Part shown: one piece after another, positions 50,135-62,000 of the stretch | How positions within the stretch are numbered: the first letter of the stretch is position 1 | How the letters are laid out: every line of letters begins with the position of its first letter | Source: Dipetalonema caudispina | Taxonomy: Eukaryota > Nematoda > Chromadorea > Rhabditida > Onchocercidae | Direction: 5' to 3' | Length of the DNA: 64,000 bases | Assembly (NCBI GenBank): GCA_013365325.1 | Contig: JABVXV010000292.1 | Span: 1-64,000 of the forward strand | Translations under genes and position numbers: made by a program | Notes under the pieces: generated by a model | Database searches by the model: none | What the model saw: the letters and a program-made list of their open reading frames with translations, nothing else | What the model was told of the DNA's origin: nothing

Positions 50135-53100
50135 TCATTCTTTAGAAGCTCTTCCACGCGGTGCTTTCGGAGTTTCACTAGTTTCTCGTGAAGCATTATC
50201 AGATGTTTTCTCCTTACGAGGCTCCTCCGAATTTATAGGAGTGACACGTGGACTTGAAAATCTTGAACGTTCAAATTTAGCCTGTAAATCTCAGTGGGAT
50301 ATTAATTTGGAAGTGTAAAATTTCGTAAATTTCAAAACATGAATCGATTCTAAAAAGAGTATGGAACGATAAAGAACATGTTTAAATTTTTAGATCTAGG
50401 TGTTATGGGGCCACAAAGGATTTAATGGGAAAGAACAAATATAAACCTCTTCTGCCGCAAAAGCAGCACTTCTTCGAGTCATATGTGTGGTGCCCCGAAC
50501 AAATAACACATCTTTCTGAAGCATCTGTAAGGAAAAAACAATTTATGTACATAAATATTAGATCTATTATATTGCTAAACGATAAAGGCCAAAAAATCTT
50601 GCCCATTGTCTGATTAACTAGAATATAAATTGTTTTATTGGAAACTTCGCAAACAATAACAGCATAAATTCAGGTAACCGTACGGTCAACAGACCAAGTA
50701 ATAAGACTGATTGGTAGCAATCTACTGCAAAAAATCACAGCGAGAAAAAGATGAATACCTTAAGTGAGCTCAGTGTATCAACGGCCATCTCTTTTGCATA
50801 ATGGTTTACATCGTGGCCCGTACTGTTGAACATGACCGCATTCGCAAACATCAAGAGCACATTTCGCTTGAAATCACTCATTCCTGACAGACTACCACCA
50901 TCCAGCTGTTTCTTTAACGTGCTCAAGTCCATACGACTGGAACCTTTCCTTTCAGAAAAATGCTTTTAAAATCCGAAATTTATAATTATGAATGGATCTG
51001 CCTGACTAACGGATAAATTGGAAGAAATGACTAAAATGATTAATATTTCGAATTGAACTGTTTTCGACAATTATGCTATCAGTGTTATCGATTGATACAG
51101 CTGATCGATTAGCAACAGTGGACGATAAAAGCTAGTTACTAGTAGAATAATGTTAGGATTCAAAATTTTCTAAAATTTAAAAAAATGCAAGTAAAATACT
51201 CCCTGCTATATATATAATCAAAAGATTATTCTTATTTTATTTGCATGGACGAAAATACCTTTTAACGGTTTTTGAGTATCCTCGCGCATCTCGATCAGAT
51301 ACAGGATGTGCAAAAATGGCAGCATGCCGATGACTCGACACCATACGCCACGCAGTAACCATAAGGGCTTTCTGTTCTACGTCACCATCAGTCGAACCAC
51401 CCTTAAACATATGAATTTACTCATCACTAGATCAATGATTAGTATGACAGTACGATTTATTAGCCTTTATAAACGCTTAAGCCCACCAAGTACGCAATAA
51501 TCAATCGGACAATTCTGGTAAATTCGGCAACGTATAGTCGCAAATGAAAAAATGTTATAGAGCAGAATATGTATGTGATATGCTGATACACTGACTGGTT
51601 ATAGTGATCGCTGTGTTGTTTTAAAAGAAGAACCAGAAGTTCAATGTAAACCCATAATGTAGTCTGATCAAAAGACGTGAATTAAAACTTGACAGTTCAA
51701 ACTACATCATTCTCATCGAATTTTAGGTACCATCCGAATAGGATATTAGTAAGAATTACATTCAGTATTCAATAACTTAAGAATACGACTCAATCTAAAA
51801 TAATAGTAGTATATTCATGTTGTAAAGTCCCGATTACGATTAAAATGCGCACAAACAGTTAGTCTTGATTGCTTCAAGTCATTGAAAAAAAACCAATTAA
51901 GAACTAAAATATGTTTTTGACTATATATTAAATCGTATCATAAAAACCATACTCTTCTTGTTTGTCGACGGCTTGAACGCGTTATCACTGTACTTTTCTT
52001 CGGCGACCGAACTGAAGAAATTTCCGAAGATGCTCCTAAAAAATCAACAATAGTATATGAAAAGAAATGATGATAAAAAAGTGTATCCTTAATATGTAAT
52101 TCTTTTTTGAAGACTTCAATATTTCTTTTCTACAGTCTCAATAGAAGTTTCAAAAAAAAGTTTTTAATAGTGAAGTATAATACTACCTGCTTTTTCTTTC
52201 GTCTTCTCACTAGCAACAACAGTTCCTTTTGAAGCACGATTCCGTGTGCGTAAATCGACGAGCTTTTTATCGTCATCTGATTCTCCCTCCACAAAATGTT
52301 TTTCCTCAAATATATTATATTATCATCACTTAGGATATGGGAAAAATTGCAAAGCTTTGAAAAAACGGAAAAAGAGTACACATAAAAGTGAACAAAACCA
52401 TGAACAAACAGAAGTCAATTAATAATATTTCTGTTTCAGCCAAAAACGAAAACTAACAAATGGCGACAAAAAGTTGATATGGAATGACTGTTCCTTTTAA
52501 TCAAATATAAATTTTATTTCTTCCGGAAATAACTCGGATAATAAGACAAAAATTACACGGATGTGTGCTTCTTTTTCAGGTTCTGGACTGGATTGCAATT
52601 CAATGTTGCTTTCGATTCGATGTTTAATATCTTTTTTCTCAGTATTTTCAACATCTCTGCTGGATAATTGTCTAGAAATGTTCATTTAAAAAAATTATTT
52701 CCAGTGAACATCTTTTCTATTAGATACCCTTCAACTACCGATTCCGTTTATCTTTGATAAGCGAAATGAATATAATATGTAAAAAATTATAATTTTCATA
52801 CCGTCGTTTGGCAGGTGATGCCTTCACTTCTTCCTCATTATTACCAAAAATTTCCAATTTTGCCGCTCGCTTTCGCCTTCCCGTTTGTACAGGTACTGCA
52901 GATGCACTAATTTCAACATCAATCTTTGCATGACATCTTTCTGATCGTCTAGAATATTTTGATAAAGGATAGTTATTTCGGCATTCAAATTTCATAATCT
53001 TCAATCAGTCACAGATTGAATGCGATAAGATTTCTCTTAGATTTTACAGAATTCTTCAACTTGCAATAAGAAACATACAAACGGATCTTCCACAGAATTA

Positions 53101-56100
53101 AATCTTTGTTTAAGCAGTGCTAAGACCAACTGAGTTGCTTGACAATCACCTAAAAGCATCACATCCTTGACATACATACCGTAATTTTCCTTCTTCTTCT
53201 TCTTCTTCTTCTTCTTCTTCTTCTTCTACAACATTCGCCTCCTCTTTGCTGATAAAACCAGATATTTTTGTATTTTTCAGGGAACTGACAGAAGAAAGTG
53301 AAAAACGACGATTTCCTAGAAATAAGGATCCAAAACTCATTCACCACATATTACAAAAAGTAATTTCTAAGAGGGGAAGCAGAACAGCTAAAACGAAGAA
53401 TATATATTTGAAAAGTGTAGAATCTAAAAAGTTTAGATAAATGAAATTTTTCAAATAATGAATTTAAAAAAAAAAAAAGTATACTCAAGGAATGCTCATG
53501 TTGCACTGGTGATGCTGTTTCACTATCCATGTTACCTGAGCCACCCGATGATCGCGTAACAATTTTTTGAGCCCGTCTTGTTTTTATCTAAAGAAAATAT
53601 CGATTAAATAAATGTAACGGATAGATTTTCTTCAGGATTTCACCTTAATCATTCCAAGATCAGTATTTCAGTTGAATGTAATAACTCTGATCTAGATTTG
53701 TGATTGACTAAATGGCATAATCTAAAATTATTCAGATAATGGATATTATATTAAATTTAAAGGAAAAAAGATACCGTTTCTTTCTTCTCAACTGCCTCCT
53801 CTATCGCTGAGCTCAGTCCTTCCTCCATTTCATTTTTAACAGTAACATAATGCGGTTTAGTCTATAAAAATTGAAGTGTAAGAGATCACGGTAATCAAAA
53901 CTATACAAAAAACATTCGGTAATTCAAACTGACTGATGTTATAAGTGATTTAAAAAAAACAAAGGACAAAGGGACCGCCATACCAAAAAGTAGATTTGAT
54001 CAAACAGCCAATTTAAACAGAACAACCTCATCCGGTGTTCCTAACGAAGCAGTTTGAATTTCGTCAGCATTACTTCTCGAAGATGACTTCAGCATCAACT
54101 CACTCGATGTTGACTGCGAAGACAAGTTTTCGGAGTTTTCAGCTGCTTCTCAATATCAGGATAGTGAAAATAATTTTAAAAAAATCTTCGATATACATCA
54201 CTTTTTCTGGGAAATTAACCAAGGAGGAAGAGTATGACAGTGTGATAAAGTGTATGAAAAGATTTAACTTCCTTCAATTATTGAATAAGAGAATTGAAAT
54301 TCTTACCAGTCTGACGCGATAATGCATTATTTCCGATTGTTTCTTGTGTCCGTGAGCTAACTGATAGTGTCCGCAATCTTCCGTGAGTAGATGATAGTCT
54401 TTCGACACCATCTAAAGTTTCGGTAGTCAACGTTTCCGATGGAATACTTCGATGTTCTGGACTGCTGACTTTCCTGGATAAGGAAGATCCAAAAGTGGTA
54501 TTTGCAACAAGCTGTGCTTTTGTCTGCGAAGCTATCTGTGGTTGGAAGGAAAGGCCTTCGAAAAGAGGCTTGATTGGAGAAAATGGTGCCTCATTGGCGG
54601 ACGATTGGGATGGATGAGACGGTGGTATGATGATCTTCAACTGTGGATATTTAATTGGCTGAAATCTCATAGAATTTTCATTTCAAAGAAGATACCACTG
54701 ACCTTTGTTAACAAGCATTCTAACTAAATATAACAAAGCGCAACTTACGTTTGTTTCGTGGAGGGTTAGATATTCTTTTAAATTCTTTGTACCAACTTCA
54801 ATTTCTTTTCGAACCACTTCTTGATCACGCTAAAATAAAACTTGATATAAGTTACGGAATTTCAGAATAATCTACAAGTTGAGTTGAATAAAAGTCGTCT
54901 CAATTTGCACACTACGACCCAAGAACCAACATCAATAGCACTTTTACTTCTAGATTATAATTTTTATTTGAAAAAAACTGTATGATTCTCCCCACCTAGA
55001 AGGTATTTTGCTATACCCCAAGAGATTTTGAGGATCACTATTAGTATAAGAGCTACCATTAAAAAGAATGAAACCTTGTTAAGCAAAGAATTGAAGAACC
55101 GTTTCTCTTGAATAAGCAGTACTCTTGTACACTATCAATAACAAATACATACCACGTTATCTTCTTCACGAGCTTCCTCCAGTAATTTTTCTATTTCCTT
55201 GTCTGTTAAATCACTGTCAGATGAGAATAAACGATTAAAAAGGTCTGCTTTCTGACGTAATTTCACCAAAAGCAGCTCTTCCTCCTGTGCTTTCTTGATT
55301 TTTAACTGCAACACCGAAGTGATATTTGGAACAATCATCAACTGTTGAAATGAACAAGTAACTCGCTTCCCAGAATGATATTTTGGAAATCAGTCATAGA
55401 AGTGGAGAAGTAATATGAATTATATAAAAGAACACTAATATAATGCTTTGCAACGTTATGTTCTACCGTTTCTTTCTGCTCTTCCTTCATTTCAATTTTA
55501 ATGTCACTATCAAAGATACAGTTGATATGTTCCTATTTTCCTTTTTTTTTAGAAAAACCGCATAATGGGGTCGAATAACTATTAAAATCACGCAAAACAG
55601 ATTACTAAAATTGCTCTTCAAGTCGAGTTTTTTGAGGAAAGTCGGGATGAAGATATCCTAATAACATGGATAATGGGAAATGTTATATTAAACAATAACA
55701 ATAACAAATTAGCATATTTATTTAGAAAGGTACTATAAAGACTTGCCTCTTTCTTCAAATAAACTGTCCAAGCATGAATGAGTTCCTTTCGGGAATACTT
55801 TTCACCTGGTTTCCGTAGGAAATGCTCCGGATGGCCACTTGACATAACACGTTCAAACTCATCCTTACACAACTGGAAAGTGAATTATTGATGAATAATA
55901 TGAATGAGAATGAAGTAATTTAAAGGTAATCTTGAATTCAACGAAAATAAGCATCATTCGACTTTGACTGAAGATTTCACAATTAAACGACCGAAAATGA
56001 TAATCTTGGGCCAAAAGTTACTGAACCAGATTAAAAGATTTGGTTACGAAACATTATAACTTCAAATTAGTACCAAAATTATACGTGAAATTATTAATCT

Positions 56101-56983
56101 AGATTACTGAGAACAATGTACATCCCTCTGTCCCTATCTCTCTATCTTTCTCTTCTTCCCTCTTTTTCACAATATCAAGTAATACTGCATGAGAAATAGA
56201 ATTTGTCTTTTGAAACATTGCACAAAATTCTTACTTTCTCGGTAAAAAAACCAGTTGGCCTTTCATCTCCAAAGTTTTCCGTAAGCTTTTTAGTACGTAC
56301 AAGCCTGAAAATGACTTCATAATTATGGCACAATACATGTATAATTGCTCTCTCGACTTCCGCCTACAGTTCTTTCAGGACATTAATACCGGAATGACCT
56401 TTTCTTTCATACCATCGGAAACGACAACATAAATTATAACTTTTTTAACCATGTAATTTCTAAAATTTACGAAAAACTGGTGTTTCTAGGAAACTCAGTT
56501 TGGGTAATTCATCGAATGAACCGTTCAACGAGACAATGTTGCCTGCTAACAAGACATTTGAATCAGACTACTTAACGAATGCGTGGATTAACGAATAATT
56601 TGACGTCTAGAAATGTGACTGTGACCTTTACAAGGTGATAAGCTAGCCAATGCTTGCAATTCACATATATGAGTAAATGCGATCGCGCTACTCCATTGGA
56701 TAGATGAATAACAGTGAAATTCCTGGGAAAAACCATTTTAAAACAATGATTGGACGATCGTAACATACATTTTCTAGAGGTGAGCCTTCGCTACATATCG
56801 GCGTAAAATTCACATAGACACATCCAGCATATGATTGGCGTAGTGCACCTAGTACTGCACGTGATAAAAGTTGATTATAAATAGAATAGCAAGAAATTAC
56901 CAGTCATCTTCCGTTTCCATAAGTTCGAAAAGTTGTAACGTTTCTTCATGCTTCCAACTGAGTGATATGCTTGGATATTTCAT
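50135..56983 (-). CDS. BRD8: BRD8-like bromodomain protein (NuA4/TIP60 complex type)
   Basis: Nuclear acetyl-lysine reader of the TIP60/NuA4 histone acetyltransferase complex. Nineteen exons (minus strand): 56983-56901, 56304-56235, 55872-55747, 55532-55467, 55305-55153, 54829-54749, 54658-54307, 54142-54027, 53861-53775, 53587-53485, 53315-53180, 52948-52802, 52671-52557, 52304-52187, 52035-51953, 51401-51259, 50936-50759, 50524-50447, 50281-50135; 793 residues. A SANT-like N-terminus (LSWKHEETLQLFELMETEDDW to FFTEKLCKDEF, about 8-65) matches human BRD8 WSIREKLCLASSVMRSGDQNW to WFSQKHCASQY. A charged coiled-coil region follows (about 90-190), then a Ser-rich disordered middle with a run of 12 Glu and several Arg/Lys clusters. 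The bromodomain is at about 620-720, with RMDLSTLKKQ, LLMFANAVMFN and the expected acetyl-lysine Asn697. One intron has a GC donor. Acceptors at 54142, 52304 and 51401 are the least certain. Confidence 0.88.
53187..53226. repeat. (TTC)n / (GAA)n coding microsatellite
   Basis: About 12 TTC triplets on the plus strand, read as 12 glutamates in the BRD8-like protein on the minus strand. Whole-triplet changes would keep the frame. Confidence 0.9.
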
Positions 56984-58306
56984 CCTTACGTAAGGCCTGT
57001 AACCTTATCACGCAGCGTCACCAAAAAGAACGGAAAGGATATACGTGTAACCGCATCTACGTATAACTGACCGATCTACATTCTCTCATCCTTTCATTTC
57101 ATCAGAATATTATTTCCTGCAGTCCTCATCAGTCTCTATTATCCTTTTCTTTTCCTCTTCGCCATCACAACTACAATGTATAAGTAACTATACTCTTACA
57201 ATTCTCACCAATCTCTATCGCCTCTTCAATTAGAGCAACTCTTCATTCCCTCTCGCTTTGCATCATTACTATCAAGTTATACATCACGACCTCTTTTAGA
57301 ATCCCTCAATCTCTAGCAGCATACGGGAACTCACAATATGAAGCAACAATGAAAAGATATGTCGGAAAAGAGATCTGTCGCATCTCGACTATGTGCCACG
57401 ATCGGTGAGACGGGCGGGTTCTTGGATTTCAGGGTCGACTTCTGAGAATTGTCAAACGTTGAAGTTTCGTTGAGTAATTTGAATTATTAGACTGCCTAAA
57501 CTTTTCTTATGACGTCCAGCAAAACCATTTGAACATGTAAACAAACATCATCTGTTACACGTCAGTTAAAGATCATGTACGTGATGCACAAGTCACTTGT
57601 AACGTAGCCAAATTGACAAAATGTGTAATTCAAGCACCATATATTTCTTGATTGGTTGAAACATTTAATAAAAAGGAAACCTGTAAAAATTTGCATACGT
57701 TCATTAACACCTATAAAAAATACAACTTTTGTTTCTTGCTTAGTTCCATTCATATTTGTGGTACTAGGATGTTAGTTCTCATGTAATATGTTCTGTATAT
57801 CAATATAATCAATGAAATATTGCAGTCTACAGTGTTTATTCCCATCATTCTATACCGTAATATCAATTTTCCATCCTCATTAATATCAGCTTTCTGATTT
57901 CTTTATCAATTTTTTTAATCATTCATATCGGCAATATTAGTCTATTAATCCATATATGATACTATGGACAAATTACACATATTATTGATACTTTTCATGG
58001 TACAAAATAGCATGAAGAGAATGTGACAGATAAGATAAGATGATGAAATCATTCATTTCTTATAGATCTGTGAGCGGTCCCCAAGATAGGCTTTACTTTT
58101 TTTCCTTTTCCATTCAAAACTAGGGTTTTTTTTTTTTCTTCGATCAAATAAATTGACAGATTTAATTGCTTCAGCTATTTAATTACAACAAATAATTATA
58201 GTAACATATTAAAGTATTATATTAAAGTAATGATTATAATAATATATTGAAGTAGGTCTCATAATGAGACGGATGATAAGTTTTTTTTTTCTTACCTACA
58301 GTGGTC
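56984..58306. other. Divergent intergenic region between BRD8-like and small membrane-protein genes
   Basis: Likely promoter region of both genes. Between about 57119 and 57320 there is a pyrimidine-rich segment with two diverged ~90-base copies sharing TCATCAGTCTCTAT/TCACCAATCTCTAT and CCTCTTC pieces. No gene was found. Confidence 0.45.
58280..58300 (+). promoter_or_regulatory. Candidate spliced-leader acceptor of the small membrane-protein gene
   Basis: A run of nine or more T residues followed by CTTACCTACAG ends six bases before the ATG at 58307. It is the best acceptor of its kind in the window and fits trans-splicing of a leader. A cis-intron with an untranslated first exon is also possible. 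Confidence 0.55.
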
Positions 58307-58796
58307 ATGGGTGATAAGTATGAAATACTTGATGCATATCAAAATAATGCTATCCCGTCAACACCAGCAGCATCAGATGTACCACCGGGAATATCACCTC
58401 CCGATACAACACCTTTGCCGGATCCAGAACCTGAGCTATTAAAAAGTACTACCGATCTTTATAGCAAAAAGTTTGAAACTGGAAGTAAGCAATATCCTTC
58501 TTTCTTTATCAGTAATTTGTTTTACGGAAATAAAACCGTTGAAATTAACGAATTCGTTAGCAACGTGAAATTACAATATTTCATTCAACTTAATCATTTT
58601 CCATATTATATACAAAAAATAGAAAATGAAAACTTCTTACCAGTTTTAAATAACAATGAAGATACGAATGTAAATTCCAGAAGAGCAAATAAAAGAAATG
58701 CCGAGAAAATTGATGATTATGATATATATTGGTGCAATGATATTAAGTATTATTGCATTTACTATTGGTATAACTATTGGCTACTATGCGTTGTAA
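58307..58796 (+). CDS. Small proline-rich protein with C-terminal membrane segment
   Basis: Family not recognised. Two exons, 58307-58484 and 58681-58796, joined by a GTAAGC donor and ATTCCAG acceptor with matching phase; 97 residues. Residues 1-59 are hydrophilic, acidic and proline-rich (PPGISPPDTTPLPDPEPE). They are followed by a short basic stretch (about 60-71), and a hydrophobic helix of about 24 residues (IYIGAMILSIIAF onward) ends almost at the C-terminus (GYYAL). No N-terminal signal peptide is present. This is the layout of a tail-anchored protein with a cytosolic N-terminus. Reading through the 196-base intron gives a 167-codon open frame that misses the membrane helix; I prefer the spliced form because it creates a coherent helix. 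The ATG is six bases behind a strong acceptor-like site. Confidence 0.62.
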
Positions 58797-59032
58797 AAAC
58801 ATAATAGTACTGTTTATTCTTTCAAAGGATACGCTCAATGATTATGGGTATGAGAACAGGTTGCTTGCTTAATTACATATTGTTTTGGGATAAATTTGAT
58901 AGGAAGATGACGAAAAGATAAAAAAAAGATTTTGAATTCGTAAATTTCTTCAAATTAACCCATAATGATACTTTTTCCCTTTAATTTAATGAGGTAAAGC
59001 ATTATTTCAGGAGAAATTAGATTTGCCTTTCC

Positions 59033-59038
59033 AATAAA
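59033..59038 (+). promoter_or_regulatory. Candidate polyadenylation signal
   Basis: AATAAA 237 bases after the stop of the small membrane-protein gene. Confidence 0.4.
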
Positions 59039-62000
59039 AATAATCCTTTTCAGTTTTTATATAAAATAAATATGTAGAAAGAGCAATGCAAGTTTTCTTT
59101 AATCAATGGAATGTATACATATTCTCTTCTAGATATTAATCGAATTTTTCTGAAGATATAATATGTGATAATGACTTTATCGTTAATTGTGTCCTTGAAG
59201 AATTGTGAAATTGAAAGAAAAAAAAGAAAAAATGAAGGAAAGTATATTGAGAGAAATGATTTCTTCTTATATAAAATGCATATGCGGGTGGACATTACAA
59301 TTATGCAAAGTATTGGATTTAAACCAGTGGTTATTGTATTTGCAATAATTAAAATTGTATAATTAGGCAAATGTTGCTAATATATGGTATAGATTGAAAT
59401 TGGGAAGAGTAAGATGGGTTGAAAAACGATATGAAATGAATGAAAGGTGTCTATTGAGATGATGGAGAATAATAGTTTCAAATTAAACTCAGTTAGACAG
59501 CTTGCATCAAATTAAAATTTAAATAAACGAACAACTATTGAATAGTCGACGACTTGATGTTCCCTACAATCATTTACGAAATTAATGATTAAGTAATATC
59601 GATTAACCAATATATTATGTAAATATAGTCAACTTAATGGGATGATACTATTGGTGATAACAAAGTGAAAGGTCAAAGAGAATGATCCTATTTACTTTGC
59701 TAGGGACAATGTTTGCAAAATAGTAGCACTAAGAACACAGCTTGTGTTGATTTCTGAGGAAGTAAAAATGATAAGTTAATAATGCACATTTGTTGAAGTG
59801 CAAATATGTGCTTGTGACAAGCGTATAATATGCAAAAATACATTTGTCAACTTTCAAAGGCTTGTTGATATCTCAAGCAATACAAATGTACATTTCTTGC
59901 GAGAATGAAATAATGAAAAACAGGGAAGTGGAGGAAAATTAAAGAAGCAAAGCAAAAATTAAATTCTCCAACAACTTCCTTAACTTTTTTTGCTTACCAT
60001 ACGTGAAAGATAGATGAAAAAGACTAAGAGAGATGAGATAAAGAGAAAGAGAGACAGATACAATACCCAAACCCAAGCAACGATGCGAACTTCGATTATT
60101 CAAAAATAATCGCTTGCAAAGTAAGGAAATTCAAATGACCATTTTATTGCAACGTAGTAAAACTTAAGTTTTTTGAAGTAAACTTCAGCGTAGACAACTG
60201 CAAATATAAAAATACTTATCGATCAGAAATAAAAGTATCAAATGCAGAACAATTCCTGCAAGTGATCTGTGTAACGGCAGATAGATGACAATAAGCAGGT
60301 TTAGGTTGCAAAGTACTGTTTGTCCTTCGCAGATTAAGTTAAATTACCTATGAAAAGAACATTCATTTCATCTAGAAGTGAAATCTCAATGAATCAAAAA
60401 AGTTACAGAAAGGAAAGAGAAACGATGAACTATCACATAAAGATGAATATTGATGATAATGTTTCAAATGAGAAATGCTAGCACAGTAAAAACAATCAGA
60501 TGTTAATAGACGAAAGGAATTCAATATTTTCTAAGCATTTGAAGACTTCGAGAAGTTTTAGAAAAGTTCAGGAAAAACTGATTGGCAATTGAGTACAAAA
60601 ATATTACATCTTTAAGTGAAAACAGCAAAAAACAATAGAATATAAAACATTCAATCCCAGTTATGTTATAATTTTGAATGGGAAAATCAAACAAACAAAA
60701 TTAATACAGTCGCAATAAATGAAAATAATTAATTAATTAAAGAAGAATATAAAAAGATTACAGGCATATTATATAGACATACAAATACTGTATAAATAAT
60801 TCATAAACAACTGATTATTGTATGAGAAAGTATAGTAATATGCAAACAAACATATGATATATGATAAGTAAATATGCAGTGATAAACAAACAAGCAAAAA
60901 TAATTAAGCAGAGCAAGAAACAAAAATATAAAATAAAATTAGCAAAATGCGCATAAACTTTGAACCGTTGAAAAACAAATTATTTCAAATTGATAGTGTT
61001 GTTAAAATAGCAACAGTTTAAATCAGAATAAATTTTGAATAAAAAAGTGTAATGAAGAATACAATAGAAAATATTCACAATAAGAACAAAGATTCCAACG
61101 AGAAACATCTGTAGCACAGTAAGAAAAGGTTATAATAAAAGACATATTTTCAACTTCCTTTGATTTTTCATTTTTTTTCAATTTTCTTTTTTCATTCTTC
61201 CCTTCGTTTATTTTCTTCTTTTTCTCCGTTTTTTTTTTTTTTTTTTTTCTGTTCCTGGAGCCTTCTTCTATAATATTTTAAGAAGGCACAAAAATACTCA
61301 AGGCGAAACTTTTCGAAACCGATGCTGCAATTGAGAAAGGAAAGTTTTAGAGTGAAACTGCAAAAACAGACTTGGGGAATGCAACCATCACCTTTGTACC
61401 TTCCCTTTACAATCTTTTGTGGTGGATCAATCTATGAATTACGTCGTTACCTTACATAGACATCTGTCGTTCTTAGAAGCAAATGAATTCATTATCAATT
61501 AAAAGTCTTCTCGTTACTTTTAAAAAAAAAGAAAATATATTATAGAAAGCTGTTTCCTATCTTAACACCTTATCACTTCCGAACTGATTGGATTACCGCT
61601 AATTGAAATTAAATATTTTGAGCAATTTTAATTTTTCACCGATCATAATTAGTATTCCCATAGTAAGACAAGCAGTTTGGGCCAGCATACTTCCTAAAAT
61701 TTAAATTTTAGTTCGGAAATTGAATTAGGCACTTACCATTTATTATGATCTGTGAAAAAAACTAAAGAAGGTGAAGTATTAAAGGTCAATTTACTCAGTA
61801 GTTGTGTTCATTTGATAGTGGATGATTTTCTTCAGTTATTCAGTTGTGCATTAGCATTTATTCACTTGATTTTTATAATAATTCCTGAAATTTATTTACT
61901 GGTTATTTTATCAGTAAAATCAGACAAAACTTTATTGCCAAAGTTATTGAAAACAAGAAGTTTGTCAAAGTTTGCAATTTGCTTTGATGTGGCTGCTCAT

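Noticed and set aside
53159..53347. Arginine-run frame on the minus strand
   Set aside because: It is the alternate frame of the Glu run; only the Glu frame joins flanking exons in phase.
54035..54322. 95-codon plus-strand frame
   Set aside because: Antisense shadow of BRD8-like exons.
58301..58804. 167-codon open frame starting at GTG
   Set aside because: It reads through a good intron (58485-58680); the spliced version begins at ATG 58307 and gives a coherent membrane helix.
59050..59370. 106-codon minus-strand hydrophobic frame with an NPILC motif resembling GPCR helix 7
   Set aside because: No other receptor helices are found nearby; it overlaps the 3' flank of the small membrane-protein gene and looks like AT-rich chance.
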